Source of the DNA: Antrihabitans auranticaus | Lineage (GTDB): Bacteria; Actinomycetota; Actinomycetes; Mycobacteriales; Mycobacteriaceae | Length of the DNA: 64,000 bases | Direction of reading: 5' to 3' | Assembly: GCF_016481275.1 (NCBI RefSeq) | Contig: NZ_JAEMNW010000001.1 | Span: forward strand, 1,479,531 to 1,543,530 | Shown: piece after piece, positions 26,765 through 34,693 of the stretch | Numbering within the stretch: the stretch's first letter is position 1 | Layout: every line of letters starts with the position of its first letter | The notes under the pieces: generated by a model | Databases searched by the model: none | The model's input: the letters and a program-made list of their open reading frames with translations, nothing else | Told to the model about the DNA's origin: nothing | Program-made: the position numbers and the translations under genes

Positions 26765-27703
26765 ATGACTGTCGCACTGTGCACCATGTCGCACTCACCT
26801 CTGATGGGCCGAAACGACCCCGACGCAGCCGTCGTCGCCGAAGTCGACGCCGCCTTCGCCGACGCCAGAGCCTTCATCGCCGACTTCGCACCGGAACTGG
26901 TCGTCATCTTCGCGCCCGACCACTACAACGGCGTGTTCTACGACCTGTTGCCACCGTTCTGTATCGGCGCCGCCGCGCAATCGGTCGGTGACTACGGCAC
27001 CCAGGCCGGTCCGCTCGACGTCGACCGCGACGCCGCCTATCAAATCGCGCGGACCGTGCTCGCCGCCGGTGTCGACACCGCGTTCTCCGAACGGATGCAC
27101 GTCGATCACGGGTTCGCCCAGGCCTTGGAACTGCTGACCGGGTCGATCACCGCCCTGCCGACCGTCCCGATCTTCATCAACTCCGTCGGCGAGCCGCTCT
27201 GTCCGGTCAGTCGAATCCGCCTGCTCGGCAACGCAGTTGGCCACGTCGCCGCTGCGTTGGATCGCCGGGTGCTGCTCGTCGGATCCGGCGGGCTGTCCCA
27301 CGATCCGCCGGTACCGCGCCTCGACACCGCTCCACCCCCGGTCCGTGAAACGCTCATCTCCGGTCGAAACCCGACGCCCGAGCAACGCGCAGCGCGCGAG
27401 CAACGCGTCATCGACGCTGGACGCGACTTCGCCGCCGGAGTCGCCACGATCCAACCGCTCAATACCGACTGGGACCGCAACCTGCTCACGGTCCTGGCGT
27501 CCGGCGACCTCGACCAGATCGACTCGTGGACCAACGACTGGTTCGTCGAACAAGCGGGGCACTCCTCGCACGAGGTCCGGACCTGGATCGCCGCGTATGC
27601 AGCACTCGCGACCCAAGGCCGTTACCGGGTGCGGTCGAGCTACTACCGCCCCATCCCCGAATGGATCGCCGGCTTCTCCATTACCACCGCGCTACCCGCA
27701 TAA
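26765..27703 (+). CDS. Class III extradiol dioxygenase, MhpB-like
   Basis: 312 aa, related to 2,3-dihydroxyphenylpropionate 1,2-dioxygenase. The N-terminal MTVALCTMSHSPLMG supplies the first metal-site His, with VIFAPDHYNG and MHVDHGFAQALE mid-protein and VGSGGLSHDPP later. These are the usual Fe(II) and acid-base His positions of the LigB superfamily. It starts three bases after the hydroxylase stop (TGA-CA-ATG), so the two are probably coupled. Cleaves a substituted catechol meta to the hydroxyls to a muconic semialdehyde-type product. Confidence 0.9.
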   Translation: MTVALCTMSHSPLMGRNDPDAAVVAEVDAAFADARAFIADFAPELVVIFAPDHYNGVFYDLLPPFCIGAAAQSVGDYGTQAGPLDVDRDAAYQIARTVLAAGVDTAFSERMHVDHGFAQALELLTGSITALPTVPIFINSVGEPLCPVSRIRLLGNAVGHVAAALDRRVLLVGSGGLSHDPPVPRLDTAPPPVRETLISGRNPTPEQRAAREQRVIDAGRDFAAGVATIQPLNTDWDRNLLTVLASGDLDQIDSWTNDWFVEQAGHSSHEVRTWIAAYAALATQGRYRVRSSYYRPIPEWIAGFSITTALPA

Positions 27704-27748
27704 CTGCGCGGATCACATAGCACCGCATATGTTTTGAAAGGAACTCCC

Positions 27749-28606
27749 ATGACTCACGCACCCTCGGTGTGGACCTCGTTTCCAGGACTCGACCACACCG
27801 TCCGCCACGTCCAGGTCGGCCGCTGGAACACCCGCATCTTCGAAGCCGGAACGGGACCCGACACCGTCGTGCTGATGCCCGGCACCGGCGGCCACCTCGA
27901 GGCCTACACCCGCAACTTCGCCGACTTCGCCGCCCAGCACCGAGTTATCGCGTTCGACTACCCCGGCCACGGCTACACCACCCACGCCGAAAATGATCTG
28001 GAACTCGACGACTACGTCGAGCACCTCCTCGGACTTCTCGACACACTCCGCGTTGACAAAGCACACCTCAACGGCGAATCGCTCGGCGGCTGGGTGGCCG
28101 TCAAATTCGCTGCCGCACATCCCGGTCGGGTCGGCAAGCTGGTGCTCAACACCCCTGGCGGCACGATGTCGAGCCCCGAAGTCATGGCGAAGATCCGCGG
28201 CCTGTCCCAAGCCGCGGCCGACGACCCCAGTCCTGAACGCATCCGCGCAAGGCTGGAATGGTTGATGGCCGACAACGACAGTGTCACAGACGAACTCGTC
28301 GAAATCCGGCGCGGAATCTATTCGCAGCCCGGCTTCGCCGACTCGATGCGACACATCCTGTGCCTGCAAGATCCCGACATCAGACTGCGCAACCGCATCA
28401 CCGACGACGAACTCGCCGCCGTCCCCAACGGAGCGTTGGTCATCTGGACCAGCAACGACCCCTCCGGGCCCGCCGGAGCCGGAATGGACATGGCCGAGAA
28501 AATTCCTGGCGGCCGATTCGAGCTGATCACCGACGCCGGGCACTGGCCACAGTGGGAACAAGCCGAGCACTTCAACAAGGTCGTGCTGTCGTTCCTCGCC
28601 GAATGA
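27749..28606 (+). CDS. Alpha/beta hydrolase, MhpC-like (meta-cleavage product hydrolase)
   Basis: 285 aa. The nucleophile elbow is NGESLGGWVA, with Ser in GESLGG, followed by a late Asp and the His in ITDAGHWPQWEQ. The motifs MPGTGGHLEAYTRNF and FDYPGHGY are typical of C-C bond hydrolases acting on ring-fission products. AAGGAACTCCC precedes the ATG at 27749; a TTG at 27734 is less likely. Position after the ring-cleavage dioxygenase supports the role. Confidence 0.87.
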   Translation: MTHAPSVWTSFPGLDHTVRHVQVGRWNTRIFEAGTGPDTVVLMPGTGGHLEAYTRNFADFAAQHRVIAFDYPGHGYTTHAENDLELDDYVEHLLGLLDTLRVDKAHLNGESLGGWVAVKFAAAHPGRVGKLVLNTPGGTMSSPEVMAKIRGLSQAAADDPSPERIRARLEWLMADNDSVTDELVEIRRGIYSQPGFADSMRHILCLQDPDIRLRNRITDDELAAVPNGALVIWTSNDPSGPAGAGMDMAEKIPGGRFELITDAGHWPQWEQAEHFNKVVLSFLAE

Positions 28607-28634
28607 CCTCGCCCGCCACCGGAATGACCACCAG

Positions 28635-29428
28635 ATGACCACTCCAACAGTGGAATCCGCAATCGTCGTCGATGCGGCCGACCGCCTCGCGACCGCAGCC
28701 ACACCGGACGCCCCTGCCCGCCGGTGATCGATCTGGGCGACCCCGACGACGTCGACACCACCTACCGGGTGCAAACCCACAACGTCACAGCGGCCGTCGA
28801 TGCCGGTCGCCGCATCGTGGGCCGCAAGATCGGACTCACCCCACCGGCAGTACAACGACAACTCCGCGTCGACCAACCCGACTTCGGTGTGCTCTTCGCA
28901 GACATGGACTGCAGCAACGACGCTCGGGTCGAGCACGTACGACTGCTCCAGCCACGCATCGAAGCCGAGATCGCGTTCGTCCTCGCGCGCGATATCAATG
29001 CATTCATCACCGCCGATACCGCTTCGGATTTCGTCGATCGCATCGTCGCTGCGTTCGAGATTGTCGAGAGCCGCATCGAGGCATGGAACATCAGCCTCGC
29101 CGACACCGTGGCCGAGAACGCCTCCTCCGGCCTGTACGTGCTCGGCGGCTCGATACCCAGCACCGACGCACCCGACTTGTCCGCCATCGAAATGACCATG
29201 ACCGAAAACGGCACCGATATCTCCCATGGTGTCGGATCGGATCGTCTCGGCAGCCCCTGGCACGCCCTGGCCTGGTTGGCCAACACCAGTCTGTCCTTCG
29301 GGTCGCCACTGCACGCCGGTGGCGTCGTGCTCTCCGGCGCACTCTGACCCATGGTGCCCGCCCGCAGCGCCACCTACACCGCCACCATCACCGGGGTCGG
29401 CGACGTCCGCGTCTCGTTCACCGCCTGA
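28635..29428 (+). pseudogene. 2-oxopent-4-enoate hydratase (MhpD-like), frameshift and nonsense
   Basis: Hydratase/decarboxylase-family gene broken twice. The N-terminus starts at the ATG at 28635 (VESAIVVDAADRLATAATPD) and runs out of frame at the C run 28711-28714; adding one C gives DAPCPPVIDLGD and joins it to the main frame. The main part (RVQTHNVTAAVDAGRRIVGR then KIGLT, later RIEAEIAFVLARDI) is good family sequence. At 29345 a TGA replaces the Gly codon of the conserved ALGPMVP block; the same frame then continues to a stop at 29426-29428 (GVGDVRVSFTA). The TGA cannot be a homopolymer error, so the gene is probably inactive or read through. Confidence 0.75.
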
Positions 29429-29446
29429 GAACAGAAAGCCACCACC

Positions 29447-29635
29447 ATGCCCCGAACCAAAGTCGCCGTCAAACAGTACGGACTCGACACTCGAGACATC
29501 CTGCTCGCCGTCAAACAGTACGGACTCGACACTCGAGACATCCTGCTCGCCGTCGGACAGCGCGGACTCGTCGGCGGACAAGAAGACCTCATCACCGACG
29601 TCGCACTCGGCCTGCAAGCCGCCGCGAACCGGTGA
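29447..29635 (+). CDS. 62-aa peptide with an internal 14-residue tandem duplication
   Basis: Starts MPRTKV, then [14 protein letters not shown] twice in exact tandem, then a degenerate third copy ([14 protein letters not shown]) and the ending [10 protein letters not shown]. Its stop overlaps the GTG start of the SDR gene (GTGA). Without the duplication it would be a 48-aa protein. I do not recognise it; the close fit between two catabolic genes argues that it is expressed. Confidence 0.45.
   Translation: MPRTKVAVKQYGLDTRDILLAVKQYGLDTRDILLAVGQRGLVGGQEDLITDVALGLQAAANR
29465..29548 (+). repeat. Exact 42-bp tandem duplication
   Basis: 29465-29506 and 29507-29548 are identical, 14 codons each, starting GCCGTCAAACAGTACGGACT. 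The identity of synonymous positions shows the duplication is recent. It preserves the reading frame of the 62-aa gene. Confidence 0.92.
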
Positions 29636-30400
29636 CCGAACTCGACGGTCACGTCGCCGTCGTGACCGGCGGCAGTCGCGGAATCGGCGGGGCCATCGTG
29701 CGAGCACTCAGCGCGGCCGGCGCAACCGTCATCGTGCACTCCCGCGTCGACAGCGTTGCCGCACGCACGCTCACACGCGAGCTCAGCGACGCACCCGGGC
29801 ACGCCGTCAATGTGTTCGCCGATCTCGCCGACTCGGATGGGCCAGCTCGTCTGTGGCAGCAATTTGACCGTGCCACAGAAGGACTCGGGCTGCCCCAAGA
29901 ACTGGACGTGCTAGTGAACAACGCCGGCATCAACGCCCCCCGGAACGATCGAGACACTCTCTCCACCAGACTTCGACCGGCTCACCGCAGTCAACCAGCG
30001 AGCACCGTTCTTCGTCACACAGCACGCCCTGCCCAAGATCCGTGACGGCGGGCGCATCATCAACATCTCCTCTGGATCCGCCCGCTATGCCCGGCCCGAC
30101 ATCGTCGGCTACGCCATGACGAAAGGGGCGATCGACGTTTTCACCCGAACCCTCGCAGCCCACGTGGGCGACCGCGGGATAACCGTCAACGCTATCGCTC
30201 CCGGACTGGTCGACACCGACATGAACGCCCACCTGCTCCGAGGGCAGCACTCCGCCGCCGATTCCGCAGCGGCCACCACAGCCCTGCAGTCGCTCGCGAC
30301 GGTCGAAGACATCGCAGACATCGCTTGTTTCCTCGCGAGCCCACGCTCGCAAAGCATCACCGGACAAACGATCGACGCAACACTCGGAAACCGGCTCTGA
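29632..30400 (+). pseudogene. Short-chain dehydrogenase, frameshifted in a C run
   Basis: An SDR of about 255 aa if repaired. TGGSRGIGGAIVRA is the cofactor motif, VLVNNAGINAP follows, ISSGS carries the active-site Ser and GYAMTK the Tyr and Lys, with VNAIAPGLVDTDM after. The frame breaks at the six-C run 29936-29941; removing one C gives NAPGTIETLSPPDFDRL and continuity. It starts at a GTG overlapping the preceding 62-aa gene. Last gene of the operon, presumably oxidising or reducing a pathway intermediate. Homopolymer error or true mutation cannot be separated. Confidence 0.75.
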
Positions 30401-30680
30401 AGGCGACGCGGCCATTGCCGCGTTGGCCGAGGCCAATGTATCTCGGATCGCATGTCTCGCGACGATCGCAAGGCCGAAGTGTTGCGGCCGTTCGATCAGG
30501 TAGCCCCACCGTCGATACGCCAGCCACACCGGACGGAAGTTGTAATTGGTAGGCCAATCGTCGACGACCTTCCGCTCAACGACAAGCCGTTCACTCGCGG
30601 CGGATACTGGCGGATACTTCGCGGATTCTGATGCCTTCGATGCCGAACAAGATCGAACAATTGGGGACCTACGGAAATTC
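30401..30680. other. Right end of the island, no gene seen
   Basis: About 280 bases between the SDR stop and the 3' end of tRNA-Phe. No integrase or excisionase remnant is visible, although this is where an integrase gene would usually lie. Confidence 0.45.
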
Positions 30681-30757
30681 TGGTGGCCAGGGCCGGGATC
30701 GAACCGGCGACCTTCCGCTTTTCAGGCGGACGCTCGTACCAACTGAGCTACCTGGCC
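30681..30757 (-). tRNA. tRNA-Phe (GAA), CCA encoded
   Basis: Reads on the minus strand from 30757 as GGCCAGGTAGCTCAG with a full cloverleaf. The anticodon stem TCCGC/GCGGA encloses the loop CTGAAAA, giving anticodon GAA. The T arm is GCCGG-TTCGATC-CCGGC, and acceptor GGCCAGG pairs with CCTGGCC, followed by A and an encoded CCA at 30683-30681. Its 3' half is duplicated at 10243-10285. Confidence 0.95.
30683..30725 (-). repeat. Right attachment-site copy within tRNA-Phe
   Basis: The 43 bases shared exactly with 10243-10285. Because this copy lies inside the complete tRNA gene, it is the side where integration restored the tRNA. Confidence 0.88.
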
Positions 30758-30813
30758 GGACGGCACCGGAACTTCAATGCCAATCGCGTCTGCGGTGTCA
30801 CCCGCAAATATTG

Positions 30814-30887
30814 CGACCCTGACGGGACTCGAACCCGCGACCTCCGCCGTGACAGGGCGGCGCGCTAACCAACTGCGCCACAGGGCC
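30814..30887 (-). tRNA. tRNA-Asp (GTC)
   Basis: Minus strand from 30887, acceptor GGCCCTG pairing with CAGGGTC (one G-U), anticodon stem CCGCC/GGCGG with loop CTGTCAC, anticodon GTC, discriminator G. CCA is not encoded. 74 nt, between tRNA-Phe and tRNA-Glu. Confidence 0.95.
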
Positions 30888-30928
30888 TTGCATCTATCTT
30901 TGTAGCAGGTCTAACACTGGCCTAACCG

Positions 30929-31001
30929 TACCCCCTACGGGATTCGAACCCGCGCTACCGCCTTGAAAGGGCGGCGTCCTAGGCCGCTAGACGAAGGGGG
31001 C
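30929..31001 (-). tRNA. tRNA-Glu (TTC)
   Basis: Minus strand from 31001, acceptor GCCCCCT, anticodon stem CCGCC/GGCGG with loop CTTTCAA, anticodon TTC, T arm CGGGTTCGAATCCCG. 73 nt. Glu-Asp-Phe order is the usual actinobacterial cluster. Confidence 0.95.
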
Positions 31002-31094
31002 CCGTCGGATTGCTCCAGACCAGTACCCCAACGGCGTTCCGTTGGGAGCTGGGATAGCTTAGGACAGATTCGCCCGATTTCCCAAACCGCGTAG

Positions 31095-31760
31095 TCAGAG
31101 GCCTGAATTGACGTCGTCGAGGCTTGCTTGCGTCTGCCAGCCGGAGGCGCGCCAGCTTGCCAACCACTCGGGTGACGCCATCGCTTCGAGCACCACTTCG
31201 TAGGCCTCCTCGAACCGCCGGCGGAGGTCGGCGTGCTCGGATAGGAGGTCGGCCATGTACCGCTGGCCGGCGAGTATGGCGGAGAGGGTGCGCATGAACT
31301 TCACACAGTCCGCGTCCGCTCTGAAGAGTCCTTCGCTTTTTGCGCGCTCGGCGAGCGCGAATGCCGTCTGCCCCCATACTTTGCCGCCGCCAGTCTGGAC
31401 TTCTTGGTAGAAGTCGGGCTCGATGATCAGCCGGAACTCGGCCTGAACGATCACGTCGGTCTGGAATCGCAGCGCGAGCTCGTCGATCATGCCGTGCAGA
31501 ATCTCGAAGGGGTCGAGTTCGGTTCGGGCAGCCCATCGCTGGGTGGTCTCCGCATACCGCTCGAGCGCGGTTTCCATGACCGCGCGCGCAAGGTCTTCCT
31601 TCGAATCGAAATGGAAGTACATCGCACCCTTGGTGGCGTGCGAGCCTTCGAGAATCCGGTTCAGCGACGCAGCCGCGTAACCACTTTTGCCGAACTCGAT
31701 TGCGGCTGATCCAATGATCGCCGCCCGGGTACGGCGGGCCCTCTCTTGCTGCCGTGCCAT
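31095..31760 (-). CDS. TetR-family regulator, ScbR/gamma-butyrolactone-receptor type
   Basis: 221 aa. The HTH reads AAIEFGKSGYAAASLNRILE then TKGAMYFHFDSKEDLA; the TKGAMYFHFxSKExLA form is characteristic of ScbR/ArpA autoregulator receptors rather than of general TetR proteins. The ligand domain contains FQTDVIVQAEFRLIIEPDFY, also like that family. It lies between the tRNA-Glu and tRNA-Lys genes on the minus strand. Its target is not obvious, since no butyrolactone synthase gene is visible in the window; it may regulate itself or a distant locus. Confidence 0.82.
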   Translation of the reverse strand: MARQQERARRTRAAIIGSAAIEFGKSGYAAASLNRILEGSHATKGAMYFHFDSKEDLARAVMETALERYAETTQRWAARTELDPFEILHGMIDELALRFQTDVIVQAEFRLIIEPDFYQEVQTGGGKVWGQTAFALAERAKSEGLFRADADCVKFMRTLSAILAGQRYMADLLSEHADLRRRFEEAYEVVLEAMASPEWLASWRASGWQTQASLDDVNSGL

Positions 31761-32161
31761 GCGCCCTCGTCTCCGAAGCAGATGCCGTCAACGTCGCCGA
31801 AAACCGCGCCGCCGTCGCATCTTGTGGTGTTTTCCCGACACACTCAAAGGGTATAGGTTCTGTTTCCGGAAAGCTGGTCGGTTCTCACGAAACCACAGAA
31901 AACACACCGGGTGGTATAGTTCTGATCGCTCGGGTGCGCTGCAGGGGGTGCGCACCCGAGCGAAACTTTGTATCGGGACTCCTGCTTTCTGGGCGCTGCT
32001 CGCGTGTCGGCACGAACAATAGCGGCACGGACCCTGCGCCGGAAGGCCAGTGAGACCCTATTTCTGGGGGCAGGCCGCAGGCCGGACGAAACGACACGCC
32101 AACACGGCAAAAGTGGGTGGTGTTCTGCTCTCGATTTCGGCACATTAGACTTGCCGACCGC
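31761..32161. other. Upstream region of the ScbR-like gene, no gene seen
   Basis: About 400 bases. Contains GGTGTTTTC near 31827 and its inverted form GAAAACACACC near 31900, which could be operator arms for the adjacent TetR-family protein, and two direct copies of GGTATAG. No coding frame is convincing. Confidence 0.4.
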
Positions 32162-32212
32162 GCCCCTTTAGCTCAGTTGGTAGAGCTACGGACTTTTAAT
32201 CCGAGGGTTCTG
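32162..32212 (+). pseudogene. Truncated tRNA-Lys (TTT), 5' two thirds
   Basis: Plus strand GCCCCTTTAGCTCAG, D arm, then anticodon stem CGGA/TCCG with loop CTTTTAA (anticodon TTT) and variable loop, ending at GGGTTCTGG. After this no TTCGA T-loop or acceptor 3' strand follows. This looks like a native tRNA-Lys cut by an integration or rearrangement and replaced in function by the intact copy at 32279-32351, with which its 5' half forms an inverted repeat. Confidence 0.75.
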
Positions 32213-32241
32213 GCGCATCTACCAGTGGGAACGTTAGAATC

Positions 32242-32260
32242 GTGGGGCAAATGTGGGGCA
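32242..32260 (+). other. Paired 8-nt direct repeat, 11-bp period (candidate integrase arm site)
   Basis: GTGGGGCA at 32242-32249 and again at 32253-32260. The 11-bp period puts both copies on the same face of the helix. It lies 19 bases beyond the 3' end of tRNA-Lys. The same design occurs at 37871 and 39151, each near a tRNA 3' fragment. Confidence 0.55.
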
Positions 32261-32278
32261 CGTAGCCCCAAAGATGAG

Positions 32279-32351
32279 TGCCCCCAGCAGGACTCGAACC
32301 TGCGACCTGCTGATTAAAAGTCAGTAGCTCTACCAACTGAGCTATAGGGGC
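32279..32351 (-). tRNA. tRNA-Lys (TTT)
   Basis: Minus strand from 32351: GCCCCTATAGCTCAG, anticodon loop CTTTTAA (anticodon TTT), T arm GCAGG-TTCGAGT-CCTGC, acceptor 3' strand ending GGGGGC and A. 73 nt, CCA not encoded. Directly upstream of the divergent integrase gene. Confidence 0.93.
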
Positions 32352-32403
32352 TCGGCTGGTTAGCTTACCCGACGCCCTTTGGGCACCACGGGAGGGGGAA
32401 GCG

Positions 32404-33513
32404 ATGGCGTGGGCCGAGAAGTTGCCGTCCGGTAAGTACCGCGGGATGTATCGCGACGCCGACGGCGCAAAGCGCAGTGCCGGCACCTTCGGACGAAAAG
32501 ACGAAGCTGTGCGCCAAGCTGGCGCGAAGGAGGTCAACGAGCGCGGGTCCCCCACTCCCCGCGAGGCCAGGACCGTGACGTGGGGCGAGTGGGAACCACG
32601 ATGGGAGGGTATGCGCCTTGTTGTGGCAAGCACGGAGCGCTCGGACAAGGGCCGGCTACGTGACCACGTGCGACCCCGCTGGAAGAACGAGCCACTGCGG
32701 TCAATCACCGGGGACGATGTCCAGCGCTGGGTCGCCGCCCTAGCGGACAGCGGCATGGCTCCCTCGACAGTGGCCAAGTGCTACTACCTTCTGAGCTCTT
32801 CGATGAAGGCCGCACTGCAAGCGAAGCTGATCCCGACAAACCCGTGCAGCGGAATAAAGCTCCCGAAGGCTGGCCCTATGCCCGAACGGTTCCTCGACGC
32901 CGACGAGGTGTCGGCGATCGAAGCGTCTCTGGACGGGTTCGACGCGTTTGTCGTCAAGCTGTTGCTCGGTAGCGGCATCCGGCTCGGCGAAGCAATGGGC
33001 CTGCACTGGCAAAGCGTCGACCTCAAGCGCAAAGAACTCACAGTCGAATGGGCCTACGACCCCGTGGCTCAGTTGATGAAGACGCCCAAGGACCACGAGC
33101 GCCGAACGATCCCGGTCGGCGAGACCTTGGCAGGCTTACTGAACGCCAGGCTCAACAAAGGTGGCGTTGGCCGGCCGGCGGCGCCGCCTGTCGAGTACCC
33201 GAGGAACGCCCGTGTCCACTCAGGTCTTGTTCTGGCGCATACACAGGGCCGGCCGTTCGATCCTAGTAACCTCAGACATCGATTCGAGGCATCCGTGCGG
33301 ATCGCCTATGTCGGAGTCGGCAAGAAGCGGCACCAGATCGGGCATGTCCGGTTGCACGACTTGCGGCATACGTACGCGAGCCGACTTCTGGAGGCTGGTG
33401 TGCCGATTGAAGAGGTCTCGCGGCTGCTCGGGCACGCATCAATCACAACGACCATGCGATACGCACATCGCGCTAGGTCACAATGGGACAACGTACGGTC
33501 GGCGTTGGGTTGA
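32404..33513 (+). CDS. Tyrosine recombinase / phage-type integrase
   Basis: 369 aa. An N-terminal AP2-like arm-binding part (MAWAEKLPSGKYRGMYRDAD), a SAM-like core-binding domain, then the catalytic domain with Arg in LLGSGIRLGEAMGLHW, HxxR in HDLRHTYASRL, and the final His and Tyr in LLGHASITTTMRYAH. All five catalytic positions seem present, so it could be active. It begins 53 bases 5' of tRNA-Lys and precedes the IetAS pair on the same strand. Whether it moved the IetAS cargo, the tRNA-Phe island, or neither is not settled by sequence. Confidence 0.93.
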   Translation: MAWAEKLPSGKYRGMYRDADGAKRSAGTFGRKDEAVRQAGAKEVNERGSPTPREARTVTWGEWEPRWEGMRLVVASTERSDKGRLRDHVRPRWKNEPLRSITGDDVQRWVAALADSGMAPSTVAKCYYLLSSSMKAALQAKLIPTNPCSGIKLPKAGPMPERFLDADEVSAIEASLDGFDAFVVKLLLGSGIRLGEAMGLHWQSVDLKRKELTVEWAYDPVAQLMKTPKDHERRTIPVGETLAGLLNARLNKGGVGRPAAPPVEYPRNARVHSGLVLAHTQGRPFDPSNLRHRFEASVRIAYVGVGKKRHQIGHVRLHDLRHTYASRLLEAGVPIEEVSRLLGHASITTTMRYAHRARSQWDNVRSALG

Positions 33514-33721
33514 TCCATCCGTTTAATCGATCCTTGTCCGACATATGCAGGATTCGAGCATGCGGCATACCCGGACAATCCGATTTTCAGCGAATAGCCT
33601 CAGCTGGAGTCCTGCTGGCTGGTGCGCCCAAACCGCACTAGGTTGATCCTGGCGTGGGGTCAGTGCCCACTCGGTCAGAGTCTGCAACGATGATGACGCA
33701 AGCAACCGACGAGGAGGAAAG

Positions 33722-34693
33722 ATGGCACGCGCCGACCTACTCCTTGCTCTCGTGAAGTCTGGAGCGGGTGGGGACGAACTGGCATTTCGTCGCGCCGCCG
33801 AGGCTCTCATCGCCGAGGAGGAGGGCAAGAAGCACGGTGTTTTGGCCTCCCAGCTCGCCGACGCCCTCACCCGGCGCTCCCGCTCAGGATCAAACGTCGC
33901 CCCGCTAGCCCGCAACGAGGCCGCCTCCGCGCTGTTCTACGAGCTGGAGCCCGAGCGACGCACCACCGACCTCGTGCTGCCGTCGACCGTACGAGCTGCA
34001 ATCAGTGAACTCGTCGAGGAACACCATCGTCGCGACCTTCTACGCAGTCACGGCGTCGAGCCTCGCCACCGCGTTCTACTCAGCGGTCCGCCCGGCGGCG
34101 GTAAGACGTCACTGGCCGAGGCCGTTGCATCCGAACTAGCCGTTCCTCTCCTCACCGTCCGCTACGAAGGCTTGATCGGCAGCTTCCTCGGTGAGACGGC
34201 CTCGCGCCTGGACACGCTCTTCGCCGCGGTCCGTATCCGTCCCTGCTTGCTCTTCTTCGATGAGTTCGACACCATCGCCAAAGAGCGAGGCGACACCCAC
34301 GAAACCGGCGAGATCAAACGGGTCGTGAGTTCTCTACTTCTCCAGGCAGACCGACTCCCGTCGCACGTAGTTGTCGTCGCCGCCACCAATCACGCTGAGT
34401 TGCTAGACCGCGCGGTTTGGCGTCGTATGCAGGTACGACTAGAGCTACCCCAGCCGACCCGGGCCGCCAAGATCGAGTTCTTAAGCGCCTGGGCTAGCCG
34501 CAATAACGTCGACTTCGGACTCAGTCCTCGCAGCATCGCCGACCGTCTGGGTAGCGTCAGCTTCGCCGAGCTGGAGGACTTCGTTCTCGACCTTCAGCGA
34601 CGCTCCATCCTGTCGGGACCCGAACCTCATCCCACCGAAGTGACGCAATTGGTACTGAAGCACTGGTCTACGCGCGCCAACCCCGACGGCTAG
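33722..34693 (+). CDS. ietA: AAA-family ATPase, IetA-like anti-phage component
   Basis: 323 aa. Walker A GPPGGGKT at residues 122-129, Walker B LLFFDEFD at 176-183, sensor-1 Asn in VVVAATNH near 223, and arginines in LLDRAVWRRMQ as the likely finger. The N-terminal ~100 residues are helical and without motif. The gene abuts the subtilase gene with no gap. An AAA ATPase followed by an S8 protease, next to an integrase, is the architecture of the IetAS defence system. The ATG at 33722 has GAGGAGGAAAG before it. Defence function is inferred from architecture. Confidence 0.83.
   Translation: MARADLLLALVKSGAGGDELAFRRAAEALIAEEEGKKHGVLASQLADALTRRSRSGSNVAPLARNEAASALFYELEPERRTTDLVLPSTVRAAISELVEEHHRRDLLRSHGVEPRHRVLLSGPPGGGKTSLAEAVASELAVPLLTVRYEGLIGSFLGETASRLDTLFAAVRIRPCLLFFDEFDTIAKERGDTHETGEIKRVVSSLLLQADRLPSHVVVVAATNHAELLDRAVWRRMQVRLELPQPTRAAKIEFLSAWASRNNVDFGLSPRSIADRLGSVSFAELEDFVLDLQRRSILSGPEPHPTEVTQLVLKHWSTRANPDG

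Noticed and set aside
27713-29707. A 664-codon open frame on the minus strand opposite the MhpC-MhpD-like genes
   Set aside because: Gly/Asp/Val-rich translation without motifs, typical of the antisense frame of high-GC genes; the plus strand encodes clear enzyme families.
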